A DNA stretch of 11,426 nt from JBBSEZ01 sp038239195 (GCA_038239195.1 JBBSEZ010000326.1:1-11426); one strand, 5' to 3'; positions 1 through 7,811 are shown, counted from the first letter of the stretch. Numbers and translations are program-made. Notes: a model not told the origin generated them from the sequence alone.

Positions 1-109
1 GGCCCCGGGGGGAGGGTTCGCGCCGCTTCGCACACGGGTGCCGGCCCAACGCTTCTGCTAAGCGACGCTAACCGCCCCCACGACCCACCGACCTCAGGAG
101 ACCGCATTC
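1..109 (+). other. Leader upstream of moxR
   Basis: No coding region is convincing in these bases. They are GC-rich, with a CCCCGGGG palindrome near the left edge (3-10) and a small possible hairpin at 50-64 (CGCTT, five-base loop, AAGCG). A purine-rich ribosome binding site, CAGGAG at 95-100, lies nine bases before the moxR ATG. I see no persuasive -35/-10 promoter pair, so the operon promoter may lie upstream of the window or be of a type I cannot recognise here. Confidence 0.5.
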
Positions 110-1171
110 ATGGCCGTAACCGGGGCCCTCCGGGCCAACCCGCTTTTGACCGGACAGACCGCGACCGCCACCGACCTCGAAGCGATCGCGCGCCTCGGCG
201 AGGCGCGCAAGAAGCTCAAGAGCGAGATCGCCCGCGTCATCGTTGGGCAGGAGCACATCGTTGACGACCTGCTGACGGCGCTGTTCGCGCGCGGCCATTG
301 CCTGATGATCGGCGTCCCCGGCCTGGCGAAGACGTTGATGGTGCGCACCATCGCCAGCGCCATCGACCTGGGCTTCAACCGCATCCAGTTCACCCCCGAC
401 CTGATGCCGTCGGACATCACCGGCAGCGAAATCATCGAGGAGGACAAGGCGTCGGGCAACCGCTCCTTCCGCTTCGTCAAGGGCCCCGTGTTCGCCAACA
501 TCCTGCTCGCCGACGAGATCAACCGCACGCCTCCCAAGACGCAGGCGGCGCTGCTCCAGGCCATGCAGGAGCTCCAGGTCACGGTCAGCGGCCGCACCTA
601 CGACCTGCCCCGCCCGTTCTTCGTGCTGGCGACGCAAAACCCGATCGAGCAGGAGGGGACGTACCCGTTGCCCGAGGCCCAACTCGACCGCTTCATGTTC
701 GACATCCGCATCGGCTACCCCAAGCCGCACGAGGAGCTGGAGATCGCCAAGGCGACGACGGCGGACTCCGAGGCGACCGTGAGCAAGGTCCTGAGCGGGC
801 CCGAGATCTCGCAGTTGCAGCAGATCGTGCGCAAGCTGCCGATCAGCGACCACGTCGGCATGTACGCCGTCAACCTGGCCCGGTCTTCGCGCCCGGAGGA
901 CGAGATCGCGCCGGGCTTCACCAAGGAGTACGTGAACTGGGGCGCCGGGACGCGCGCCGTGCAGTATCTGGTGCTGGGGGCGAAGGCGCGGGCGGCCATC
1001 GCGGGCGAGTACAACGTGACCTGCGACCACGTGCGAGCGGTGGCGCCGCTGGTGCTGCGGCACCGCATCATGACGAACTTCCACGGCGAGGCGGAGGGCG
1101 TCACGGCGGACAAGGTGGTGAAGATGCTGCTCGAGCACGTCGGGGAGCCGAGGCCGGAGGATTACAAGTGA
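110..1171 (+). CDS. moxR: MoxR-family AAA+ ATPase
   Basis: A 353-residue cytoplasmic AAA+ ATPase of the MoxR family, thought to use ATP to remodel or help metallate partner proteins carrying VWA domains. Visible motifs are Walker A GVPGLAKT (residues 68-75), Walker B ILLADE (131-136, D135/E136), sensor 1 in ATQNP (174-178, N177), the family block EGTYPLPEAQLDRF (182-195), and a sensor 2 region with GTR at 280-282. A helical lid domain follows to the C terminus. Length is normal for the family (about 320-350). The ATG is supported by CAGGAG nine bases upstream. It is the first gene of the collinear set; its likely clients are the three VWA proteins encoded downstream. All key ATPase residues are present. 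The family call is secure; the exact client is inferred from context. Confidence 0.95.
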   Translation: MAVTGALRANPLLTGQTATATDLEAIARLGEARKKLKSEIARVIVGQEHIVDDLLTALFARGHCLMIGVPGLAKTLMVRTIASAIDLGFNRIQFTPDLMPSDITGSEIIEEDKASGNRSFRFVKGPVFANILLADEINRTPPKTQAALLQAMQELQVTVSGRTYDLPRPFFVLATQNPIEQEGTYPLPEAQLDRFMFDIRIGYPKPHEELEIAKATTADSEATVSKVLSGPEISQLQQIVRKLPISDHVGMYAVNLARSSRPEDEIAPGFTKEYVNWGAGTRAVQYLVLGAKARAAIAGEYNVTCDHVRAVAPLVLRHRIMTNFHGEAEGVTADKVVKMLLEHVGEPRPEDYK

Positions 1172-1179
1172 GGATCGCC

Positions 1180-1217
1180 AAGCCGCAAGCGGCGATCGGT
1201 GTTGCCGCTTGCGGCTT
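1180..1217. repeat. Intergenic palindrome between moxR and the nucleotidyltransferase gene
   Basis: Two perfectly complementary 14-base arms, AAGCCGCAAGCGGC (1180-1193) and its reverse complement (1204-1217), enclose a ten-base loop. A weaker outer arm pairs 1173-1179 with 1224-1230 with one mismatch, across a six-base asymmetric bulge. It begins nine bases after the moxR stop. No T-run follows, so it is not a canonical intrinsic terminator. It could be a REP-like element or an mRNA-stabilising or attenuating hairpin. Similar GC-rich palindromes occur in two other gaps of this window. Confidence 0.8.
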
Positions 1218-1244
1218 AGCGTTGGCGACCTTGCGAGGGGGACC

Positions 1245-1859
1245 ATGACGACGGTTCGGGTGAACTTCTGGGAGCGCCTCAAGGAGATCGACATGTTCTT
1301 CGATGGCTCCGCGCCCGTTCACCAGACCATGCAGCGCCTCACCCAGCAACTTCAGAGCGCCGGCATCGCTTACGCCGTGATGGGCGGCATGGCCGTCAAT
1401 GCGCACGGGGCTCGCCGGACGACCGATGACCTCGACGTTCTCGTCACGGCGGAGGGCCTGCAACAGTTTCGCCAGCAGTTCGTCGGGACGGACTACGACC
1501 CGACGCCCAAACGCCCGCGACATTTCGTGGACCGCCTGAACAACGTCCACGTCGATCTGCTCGTGACGGGCCATTACCCAGGTCGCGGCGAACCGGCGCC
1601 GTTCGCCTTCCCCGACCCGACCGAGGCCAGCGAAGAGATCGACAACATTCGCGTCGTCACCCTCGTGCAGTTGATCCAGCTCAAACTGGCGGCGCGGCGC
1701 CACTACGACTTCGGCGACGTGGTCTTCCTGATACGCGTCCACAACCTCGATGAGTCGTTCGCGGATCGAATCCACCCGGACGTCCGCTCCGATTACATCG
1801 AGTGTCTGGAAGAGCATCGGCGCGACGAGGAATACAAGGCCCGAGAAGGGATCGGCTGA
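1245..1859 (+). CDS. Small nucleotidyltransferase-fold protein
   Basis: A 204-residue protein with the signature of the nucleotidyltransferase (Pol-beta-like) superfamily: glycine pair in VMGGMAVNAHG (GG at 47-48), acidic pair in DDLDVLV (D62, D64), third acidic residue in VHVDLLV (D104), and a helix with conserved-looking lysine in LIQLKLAAR (K147). The pattern recalls the AbiEii/MNT-like group, which transfers nucleotides to protein or RNA targets; the actual substrate is unknown. No HEPN or AbiEi-like partner is adjacent, so a toxin-antitoxin role is not supported. Start choice is uncertain: ATG 1245 has GAGGGGG only three bases upstream, while ATG 1293 (188 residues) has AAGGAG at 1281-1286 with good spacing. 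I keep 1245 because FWERLKEID upstream of 1293 looks like genuine helical coding sequence. It ends one base before the DUF58 gene, implying coupled translation. This gene is not a usual part of MoxR/DUF58 loci. Confidence 0.8.
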   Translation: MTTVRVNFWERLKEIDMFFDGSAPVHQTMQRLTQQLQSAGIAYAVMGGMAVNAHGARRTTDDLDVLVTAEGLQQFRQQFVGTDYDPTPKRPRHFVDRLNNVHVDLLVTGHYPGRGEPAPFAFPDPTEASEEIDNIRVVTLVQLIQLKLAARRHYDFGDVVFLIRVHNLDESFADRIHPDVRSDYIECLEEHRRDEEYKAREGIG

Positions 1860-1860
1860 C

Positions 1861-2769
1861 ATGCCTTCGACCACCACCTACGAATACCTCGACCCGCTGG
1901 CGCTCAGTCGCCTGAAGAACCTCTCGCTGGCCGCGCGCAAGGTCGTCGAGGGCTACTTCGCCGGCATGCACAAGAGCCCGCACAAGGGCTTCTCCATCGA
2001 GTTCGCCGAGCACCGCGAGTACGCGCCCGGCCACGACCCGCGCCACATCGACTGGCGCGTGCTCGGCCGGCGCGACAAGCTCTACATCAAGCAGTACGAG
2101 GAAGAGATCAGCCTCCGCTGCCATCTCATCGTCGATAAGTCCGGCTCGATGGGCTACAAGTCGGCGGGCGTCCCGCTCACGAAACTTCAATACGCCTGCT
2201 ACCTCGCCGCCAGCCTCTCCTACCTGATGGCCTTCCAGCACGACGCCTCCGGGCTCATCACCTTCGACACCGAGGTGCGCGACCAGGTGCCCGCCCGCCA
2301 GGGCCCCGGGCACTTGCGCGTGCTGATGGAGGTGCTGGAGAAGACGAAGCCGGGCCAGGAGACGACGCTGAGCCGTACCTTCCACCGGCTCGCCGAATCG
2401 CTCAAGCGCCGGTCGCTGGTGATCGTCCTGTCCGACCTCTTCGACGACCCGAAAGAGTTGGTTGGGGCGCTGAAGCACTTCCGTCACGCCAAGCACGAGG
2501 TGGTGGTGTTCCAGATCCTCGACCCCGCCGAGGTGACGTTCCCCTTCGACGACGTGACGCGCATCGAGGACATGGAGAACAACCGCGAGGTCACCAGCGA
2601 CCCGCGGGCGTTCCGCACGGCGTACCTCGACGAGTTCGGGCGCTTTCTGGAGTCGATCCGCGCGGGGTGCCAGTCGGCGCAGATCGATCACGTGATCGCG
2701 CAGACCGACCAGCGCTTCGACCTGTTCCTGGGCAACTACCTGGCGCGCCGCCAGGCGATGAGCGTGTGA
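1861..2769 (+). CDS. DUF58 family protein with VWA-like domain
   Basis: A 302-residue DUF58 protein, the usual immediate partner of MoxR ATPases. The diagnostic DUF58 motif REYAPGHDPRHIDW is at residues 52-65. A VWA-type MIDAS metal site follows: DKSGSMG (92-98; D92, S94, S96), a threonine-containing loop near ETTLSR (167-172), and SDLFDD (191-196). There is no signal peptide or membrane helix, so it is predicted cytoplasmic, unlike the membrane-anchored DUF58 forms. The ATG at 1861 lies one base after the preceding stop, with AGAAGGG (1844-1850) as its ribosome binding site. It is likely a metal-binding adaptor acted on by MoxR. Family assignment is secure; cellular function is inferred. Confidence 0.93.
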   Translation: MPSTTTYEYLDPLALSRLKNLSLAARKVVEGYFAGMHKSPHKGFSIEFAEHREYAPGHDPRHIDWRVLGRRDKLYIKQYEEEISLRCHLIVDKSGSMGYKSAGVPLTKLQYACYLAASLSYLMAFQHDASGLITFDTEVRDQVPARQGPGHLRVLMEVLEKTKPGQETTLSRTFHRLAESLKRRSLVIVLSDLFDDPKELVGALKHFRHAKHEVVVFQILDPAEVTFPFDDVTRIEDMENNREVTSDPRAFRTAYLDEFGRFLESIRAGCQSAQIDHVIAQTDQRFDLFLGNYLARRQAMSV

Positions 2770-2782
2770 GGCCCGACAAAGA

Positions 2783-2817
2783 GAATTAGCCACAGATGAA
2801 CCCAGATGAACACGGAT
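2783..2817 (+). repeat. Left inverted repeat of the GxxExxY cassette
   Basis: Thirty-five bases starting GAATTAGCCACAGATGAA, matching the reverse complement of 3238-3272 at 32 of 35 positions. Differences are at repeat positions 20, 26 and 32. Inside it is a ten-base periodic unit: CACAGATGAA, CCCAGATGAA, CACGGATAAG (2791-2820). The distal part contains an ATG (2806) in frame with the GxxExxY gene. Outside the arm the symmetry continues weakly (GCCC at 2771-2774 against GGGC at 3283-3286). No direct target duplication is obvious. Confidence 0.9.
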
Positions 2818-2844
2818 AAGACAGAAGAGGAGAGGGAGGGCGAG

Positions 2845-3216
2845 ATGGACGAAGGCGTGATGAACGGTCTTTCCGAGCGCATCATCGGGGCGGCCGACAA
2901 GGTCTCCAACGTCCTGGGCTGTGGCTTTCTGGAGAAGGTCTACGAGAACGCCTTGGTGCTCGAACTGCGAAAGAGTGGGCTGTTCGTCGAGCCCCAGCGC
3001 CCCATCCCCGTGTACTACGACGACGTGCAGGTTGGGGAATACTTCGCGGACCTCGTCGTGGAGAAGGCGATCATCGTGGAACTGAAAGCGATCAATCACC
3101 TCGACGACGTTCACGCCGCCCAGTGCATCAACTACTTAAAAGGCACCGGCCTGACGCTCTGTCTGTTATTGAACTTCGGCAAGCCGCGCGTCGAGGTCAA
3201 GCGCTTCCGGCGCTAG
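2845..3216 (+). CDS. GxxExxY family protein
   Basis: A 123-residue protein of the GxxExxY family, seen at GCGFLEKVYENAL. Counting from upstream ATG 2806, G40, E43 and Y46 form the motif. The rest resembles a compact PD-(D/E)XK nuclease fold: ADLVV (aspartate 82), VELK (92-94 core) and AAQCINYL (glutamine 106). Nuclease activity is inferred from the fold, not demonstrated; the family's role is unsettled. I prefer ATG 2845, with GGGAGGG at 2834-2840, because the 13 extra residues from ATG 2806 are acidic, low-complexity and partly encoded by the flanking repeat. The gene lies wholly between inverted repeats, inside what is otherwise a DUF58-to-BatA junction. Base composition is lower in GC than its neighbours (about 50% at 3121-3180), and two leucines there use the rare TTA codon. 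Both suggest separate ancestry from the operon. Confidence 0.88.
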   Translation: MDEGVMNGLSERIIGAADKVSNVLGCGFLEKVYENALVLELRKSGLFVEPQRPIPVYYDDVQVGEYFADLVVEKAIIVELKAINHLDDVHAAQCINYLKGTGLTLCLLLNFGKPRVEVKRFRR

Positions 3217-3237
3217 CCCCGCCCGATTGCTTCTTCC

Positions 3238-3272
3238 ATCTGTGTTGATCTGTGTTCATCTGTGGCTAATTC
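3238..3272 (-). repeat. Right inverted repeat of the GxxExxY cassette
   Basis: The 35-base partner of 2783-2817, read on the + strand as ATCTGTGTTGATCTGTGTTC and ending GGCTAATTC. It too has ten-base periodicity (TGTGTTGATC, TGTGTTCATC, TGTGGCTAAT at 3241-3270). It starts 22 bases after the GxxExxY stop and ends 23 bases before the batA start, just upstream of that gene's ribosome binding site. In the transcript the two arms could pair to enclose the whole GxxExxY message in a panhandle. Confidence 0.9.
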
Positions 3273-3295
3273 CTCTTCTTTTGGGCAGGTAGACG

Positions 3296-5575
3296 ATGCT
3301 GAGCTCCTTCACGTTCCTGAGCCCGCTCTACCTGATCGGCCTGGCCGCGGCCCTGATCCCGCTCATCATCCATCTGAGCCGGTCGCGCCGCACCAAGAAG
3401 ATGCGCTTCTCCACCACGCGCTTCTTCACCGAACAGTTCCTGCGCTCGTACCGCATGAGCCGCGTCAAGGAGGTCTTCCTCCTCGTCTGCCGCATGGCCC
3501 TGTTCGCCCTGCTGGCGATGGCGTTGGCCCGCCCGTTCGTTCCTCCGCGCGGCGGGGCCGGCCTTGCCGGCAGCGGGCCGCGCACCGTCGTCCTCGTCCT
3601 CGACAACTCCGCCAGCATGGGCTACGTCGAGGAGGGCAAACCTCTCTTCGAGCGCGCTCAGGCCGCCGCTCACACCGTGCTGGGCAGCCTGAGCCCGGGG
3701 GACACGATCTCGGTGGTGCTGGCCGGCCGGCGCGACGAGGGCCCCGAGGTGCTGTTCCCCGACCCGACCGACCAGCGCGACGAGGGGCAGCGAGCCGTCA
3801 AGCAACTCCGCGCCACGGCGCTCGGCACCGACCTGAGCGGGGCGGTCGGCCGGGCCGAAGAGTTGGCCAGCGTGGGGAGGGCGGCGGGGAGGTCGGCGGC
3901 GATTTACGTCATCAGCGATCTTCAAGAGGGCGGATGGTCGGAGCCCGACTCCTCGCCGGCGCTCGATCGCTCGGAAGTGTCGTATTTCGTCGTCGGCGTT
4001 CGGCCGCGTCAGAAGGTGACCAACCGCGCCGTCACCGCGGTGCGCTACTCCGCCACCCGGCCACGCGTCGGCGTCCCGTTCACCATCCGCGCCGTGCTGG
4101 CGCTGCCGGAAGAGGATCGCAAGGGCGCCGCCGTCCGCCTGCACGTGGACGGGGCCAAGGTCGGCGAGCGGACCGTCGAGGGACGGAAGGGCTCGCGCTG
4201 GGCGGGGGCGCGCTTCGATTACACGTTCGCCAAGGCGGGCTGGCACTCCGGCCACGTCGAGATCGACGACGACGCCCTGGCCGCCGACAACCGGCGCTAT
4301 TTCGCCGTCGAGATGCCCGACAAGACCGAGGCCATCGACGTGCTCGCCGTCAACGGGGCCCCGTCCGCCGTGGCCCACCAGGACGAACTGTTCTTCCTGC
4401 GCCTGGCCCTGACGGCCGCCCCCGAGGGGCAAAACAGCCCCTTCCGGCTCACGGCCGTCGCGCCGGCCGAGATGGCCGACAAGCTCGACAAGTATCCCCT
4501 GGTCATCCTCGCCAACGTCGAGAAGCTGGCCGAGCCCGCCGTCGAGAAGCTGGAAGACTACGTGGAGAAGGGCGGGAGCCTGCTCGTCTTCCTCGGCGAC
4601 AAGGTCGATGCGTCGTTCTACAACGCGGTCCTCGGCGGCGCCAACCGGCGCCACGGGGGCCTTCTGCCGGCCAGGTTGCGAACGCCCGCGAAGGAAGAAG
4701 ACGTCGGCTTCATCAGCGCCGTCAACTACGAACACCGCGCCCTGTCGATCTTCCAGGGCCCGCGGCTGGGCACACTGCTCGGCCCGTCGCTGAGATTCAA
4801 GGCGCTGCGCGTCGAGGCCCCCGCCGGGCGGGTGCTGATGAAGTCGAGCAACGGCGCCCCGCTTCTGTGCGAGAAGGAGTTCGGCAAGGGCAACGTCATG
4901 CTCTTCGCGTCCACCTGCGACCGCGATTGGAGCGATTTCCCCATCCGCCCCGCCTTCCCTATCTGGTCGCGCTACGTCGCCGAATACCTGACGCAGGCCC
5001 CCCTCGTCCGGGACAGCAGCCACTTCACCGGCGACACGGTGCGCTTCCGGCCACGCGGCGAGGAGGAAAAGGGCACGGTCTGGATACGCAAGCCCGACGA
5101 CAAGCTCGTCACCGCCGAACGCGACGGGGGAGGCTCGTTCCTGTGCGCCGACACTGCGTTGCCGGGCATCTACACGGTCCTGAAGTCCGATCAGAAGACG
5201 ACCGTCGGCCTGTTCGCCGTCAACGTCGAGGGCCACGAGTCGGACCTCACGTATCTCGATGAAGGGGCGGGCAAGGAGGGCGTGGAGAAAGAACTGAAGG
5301 AACGGCTGGGGGGCCCGCCGATAGTCACGTACGTCGAGGACGCGGGCCAACTGGGCAATGCGCTGGGGGGCGGACGGCGCGGCTTCCGGCTGTGGGACGT
5401 GGTGCTGGTGGTCGTCTTGCTCATCGGCCTGTTCGAGCCGTGGCTCGCCAACCAGATCAGCGCCCGCCTCTACGGCAAGCCGCGCGACGTGCCGGTGATC
5501 GCCCTACCGGGCGCGCAGGGATTGCCGGCGGCAAGGGCCCCGGTTGTGGAAAAAGTGGAGGGGGCGGCGCGATGA
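3296..5575 (+). CDS. BatA-type membrane VWA protein
   Basis: A 759-residue membrane protein with the BatA N-terminal arrangement: a first helix in FLSPLYLIGLAAALIPLIIHL (about 7-27), a basic loop, a second helix (about 59-79), then a VWA domain (about 97-235) with MIDAS DNSAS (103-107) and ISDLQ (206-210). A long middle region follows, including a Rossmann-like segment around YPLVILANVEKL and EKGGSLLVFLG that recalls a GATase/ThuA-like fold. The C terminus has a third helix starting near residue 699 and ending FEPWLANQ, then a short tail. The domains between helices 2 and 3 probably face the periplasm. ATG 3296 is preceded by GGCAGGT (3284-3290). It is much longer than typical BatA (about 330 residues), as in planctomycete versions known to me. 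The stop overlaps the next start in ATGA. Confidence 0.88.
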   Translation: MLSSFTFLSPLYLIGLAAALIPLIIHLSRSRRTKKMRFSTTRFFTEQFLRSYRMSRVKEVFLLVCRMALFALLAMALARPFVPPRGGAGLAGSGPRTVVLVLDNSASMGYVEEGKPLFERAQAAAHTVLGSLSPGDTISVVLAGRRDEGPEVLFPDPTDQRDEGQRAVKQLRATALGTDLSGAVGRAEELASVGRAAGRSAAIYVISDLQEGGWSEPDSSPALDRSEVSYFVVGVRPRQKVTNRAVTAVRYSATRPRVGVPFTIRAVLALPEEDRKGAAVRLHVDGAKVGERTVEGRKGSRWAGARFDYTFAKAGWHSGHVEIDDDALAADNRRYFAVEMPDKTEAIDVLAVNGAPSAVAHQDELFFLRLALTAAPEGQNSPFRLTAVAPAEMADKLDKYPLVILANVEKLAEPAVEKLEDYVEKGGSLLVFLGDKVDASFYNAVLGGANRRHGGLLPARLRTPAKEEDVGFISAVNYEHRALSIFQGPRLGTLLGPSLRFKALRVEAPAGRVLMKSSNGAPLLCEKEFGKGNVMLFASTCDRDWSDFPIRPAFPIWSRYVAEYLTQAPLVRDSSHFTGDTVRFRPRGEEEKGTVWIRKPDDKLVTAERDGGGSFLCADTALPGIYTVLKSDQKTTVGLFAVNVEGHESDLTYLDEGAGKEGVEKELKERLGGPPIVTYVEDAGQLGNALGGGRRGFRLWDVVLVVVLLIGLFEPWLANQISARLYGKPRDVPVIALPGAQGLPAARAPVVEKVEGAAR

Positions 5576-7806
5576 AGATGGACGCGATCCTGTTTGCCGC
5601 CCTGCGCCTCGAAGGCGTGCGGTCGCCCTGGGGCTGGCTGTGGGCCGTCGGCCTCGTCGCCGGCGCCGGCATGCTCTACTACACCTACCGAGGCATCTTC
5701 CTCCGCTCCGAACATCGCCTGGCGTGGTGGTTGATGGGGCTGCGCGCCGTCGGCCTTCTCCTGCTCGTGCTGATGCTCGCCAAGCCGACCTGGACACGGG
5801 AGCACGAAGAGGTGCAGCCGGGGCGCGTCGCCATCATCATCGACACCTCGCGCTCGATGACCCTGCCTGACCCGACCGGCGCGACGCGCTACGCCCGCGC
5901 CACGGCGGCGGTGGAGCAGATCAAGAAGGCGCTGGCCGCCGACACGAAGGGCCCGGCCCTCAAGGTGGAGCTGTTCGACGTCACCGGGGCGCCTCTGCAA
6001 GAGGTGCCGAAGGAAGCGACCGGAGACGTCACCGACCTCACAAGGGCGCTGAAGCGCGTCGCGGCCCGGCTGCGCTCGCGGCCGGTCGCCGGCATCGTGC
6101 TCATCAGCGATGGCGTGGACAACACCGGCCGGCCCGGCTTCGCCGACTGGGACGACGCCAACCTCCCCATCCACACGGTCGGTTTCCCGCGCTCCGCCGA
6201 CCTGGACCTCAGCGTGCGCGAGCCGCAGATTTCGGGCCCGGCGCGCGTTCACAACGACTTGCCCCTCGACATTCCGGTTGCCAAGGTGGGCCAGCCCCCC
6301 GCCGAGGTGACGGTGACGCTGCGCCGGGGGAAGGAAGTGCTGGCTACGAAGGTGGTGAACCTCCCGGCGGGCAACGTCGAGCAACTGGTGCGGCTGACGT
6401 ACAAGCCAGACCAGCCGGGCACGTTCGAGCTGACGGCGGAGGTGACCGGGCTGGCGGGCGAGAAGGACCTGACCAACAACGCCGTCAACTTCCCGCTGGT
6501 GGTGGTGGCCGACCCGATTCGCGTGCTCTACGTGGAGGGCTTCCTGCGCTTCGAGTCGAAGTTCCTCAAGGAGCGCCTGGGGGACGACCCCGACGTGGGC
6601 CTGGTGTCGATGCTGCGCCGCGTCAGCCCCGAGTTGGCCGAGGGCGGGCGCGCCAAGCTGACGGAGGACGAGCTCAAGAAGTTCGACGTCATCGTGCTGG
6701 GCGACATGGAAGGGAGCTATCTCGACCGGACCGAACAGCAGCAGATCGTGCGCTGGCTCGACGGCAAGAACCGCTCGCTGCTGCTCATGGGGGGGTACAA
6801 CTCGTTCGGGCCGCGCGGCTTCCGCGACACGCCCCTGGCCTCCGCGCTGCCCGTCGTGTTCGCGACGGGCGCCGAGTCGCAGAGCGAGGTGCCGTTCCAG
6901 TTGCGCCTGACGGACAAGGGGCAAGCCCACCCTATCTTCACCGTCAGCGCCGACCGCGTCATCAACGCGAAGCTCTGGCACGAGACCCCGCAGCTGGACG
7001 GCATGAGCCTGGTGCAGCGCGCCAAGCCGGGCGCCGACGTGCTGGCCGTCAACCCGAAGGTGCGAGTGGACGGCCAACCCGCCGTGGCGATGGCGGCGCA
7101 GCGCGCCGGCGGGGGCGGGCAGGTGATGGTCTTGACCCTCGACACGACGTGGGTCTGGAGTAGGGCGCCGCGCATCCTCGGCCAGGCCGACAACCTCTAC
7201 GGGCGCTTCTGGAGCCAGACGGTGCGCTGGCTGGCGGGCCGGCCGCTCGAAGACAAGCGCCCTCTGCTGAGTGTCCGCACCGAGAAGCCGATCTTCGAGG
7301 CGGGCAAGAAGGTGGCGCTGAAGGTGGTGCGCAACCCGCGCCCGGGCACCGACCTGACCGCGACGGAGATGAAGGTGGAGGTGATCGACCCGAAAGGAAA
7401 GCTGGTGCCGGGGCTGGCCGCGCGCTTCGGCTCGGCCGACCCGAACGTGGGCACGGTCGAGCTCTACCCGACCGAGGCGGGGCGCTACGAGGTCGCCGCG
7501 AGCTTGACGAGCGGCGGGAAGATGCTGGCCAACGGCAGCGCCGAGTTCCGGGTGCGCGGCATCGACCTGGAGCTGAGCGACACGAGCACCCGGCCAAAGA
7601 ACTTGCAAGAACTGTCGAGCGAAACGCTCGGCACCTACGTTGACATTGACGAGGCCGAGGCGCTGGTCAGTAAAATCAACCGCATCGAGAAGCGCCAGGT
7701 GCGCACGTTGCGGTCGGAACTCTGGGACTCGCCGCTGCTGTTCGTCGGGTTCCTGCTGGCGGTGGCGGGCGAGTGGTTTTTGCGGCGGATGAATCATCTG
7801 GTGTGA
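5572..7806 (+). CDS. Membrane VWA protein with cysteine-free GATase-like domain
   Basis: A 744-residue protein with two N-terminal membrane helices (about 20-38 and 50-70), a VWA domain (about 86-210) with MIDAS DTSRS (91-95) and ISDGVDNT (178-185), an Ig-like or CARDB-like segment (about 215-310), and a class I glutamine-amidotransferase-like domain beginning near residue 312 with GGYNSFGPRGF at 407-417. A later beta-rich domain and a C-terminal helix (about 721-737) close the protein. I find no cysteine anywhere in the translation, so the amidotransferase nucleophile is absent and the domain is likely structural or ligand-binding. ATG 5572 overlaps the batA stop by four bases with GGAGG at 5557-5561, arguing for coupled translation. 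The open frame extends upstream to a GTG at 5392, but that part overlaps batA and is not needed. Probably works with the BatA-type protein. Confidence 0.88.
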   Translation: MKMDAILFAALRLEGVRSPWGWLWAVGLVAGAGMLYYTYRGIFLRSEHRLAWWLMGLRAVGLLLLVLMLAKPTWTREHEEVQPGRVAIIIDTSRSMTLPDPTGATRYARATAAVEQIKKALAADTKGPALKVELFDVTGAPLQEVPKEATGDVTDLTRALKRVAARLRSRPVAGIVLISDGVDNTGRPGFADWDDANLPIHTVGFPRSADLDLSVREPQISGPARVHNDLPLDIPVAKVGQPPAEVTVTLRRGKEVLATKVVNLPAGNVEQLVRLTYKPDQPGTFELTAEVTGLAGEKDLTNNAVNFPLVVVADPIRVLYVEGFLRFESKFLKERLGDDPDVGLVSMLRRVSPELAEGGRAKLTEDELKKFDVIVLGDMEGSYLDRTEQQQIVRWLDGKNRSLLLMGGYNSFGPRGFRDTPLASALPVVFATGAESQSEVPFQLRLTDKGQAHPIFTVSADRVINAKLWHETPQLDGMSLVQRAKPGADVLAVNPKVRVDGQPAVAMAAQRAGGGGQVMVLTLDTTWVWSRAPRILGQADNLYGRFWSQTVRWLAGRPLEDKRPLLSVRTEKPIFEAGKKVALKVVRNPRPGTDLTATEMKVEVIDPKGKLVPGLAARFGSADPNVGTVELYPTEAGRYEVAASLTSGGKMLANGSAEFRVRGIDLELSDTSTRPKNLQELSSETLGTYVDIDEAEALVSKINRIEKRQVRTLRSELWDSPLLFVGFLLAVAGEWFLRRMNHLV

Positions 7807-7811
7807 CCATT

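Noticed and set aside
1209..1244. Upstream TTG start for the nucleotidyltransferase gene
   Set aside because: It falls inside the right arm of the palindrome and has no ribosome binding site; the added residues look like translated repeat.
1245..2769. Toxin-antitoxin pair involving the nucleotidyltransferase
   Set aside because: The downstream neighbour is a clear DUF58 protein and the upstream one is MoxR; no HEPN, AbiEi-like or small DNA-binding partner is adjacent.
5392..5571. GTG start extending the VWA/GATase-like gene by 60 residues
   Set aside because: This part overlaps the C-terminal membrane helix of the BatA-type protein, and ATG 5572 has a ribosome binding site and a typical ATGA overlap.
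6789..6795. Run of seven G as a programmed frameshift site
   Set aside because: The reading frame continues through GGYNSFGPRGF with the expected domain on both sides, and no alternative frame product is evident.
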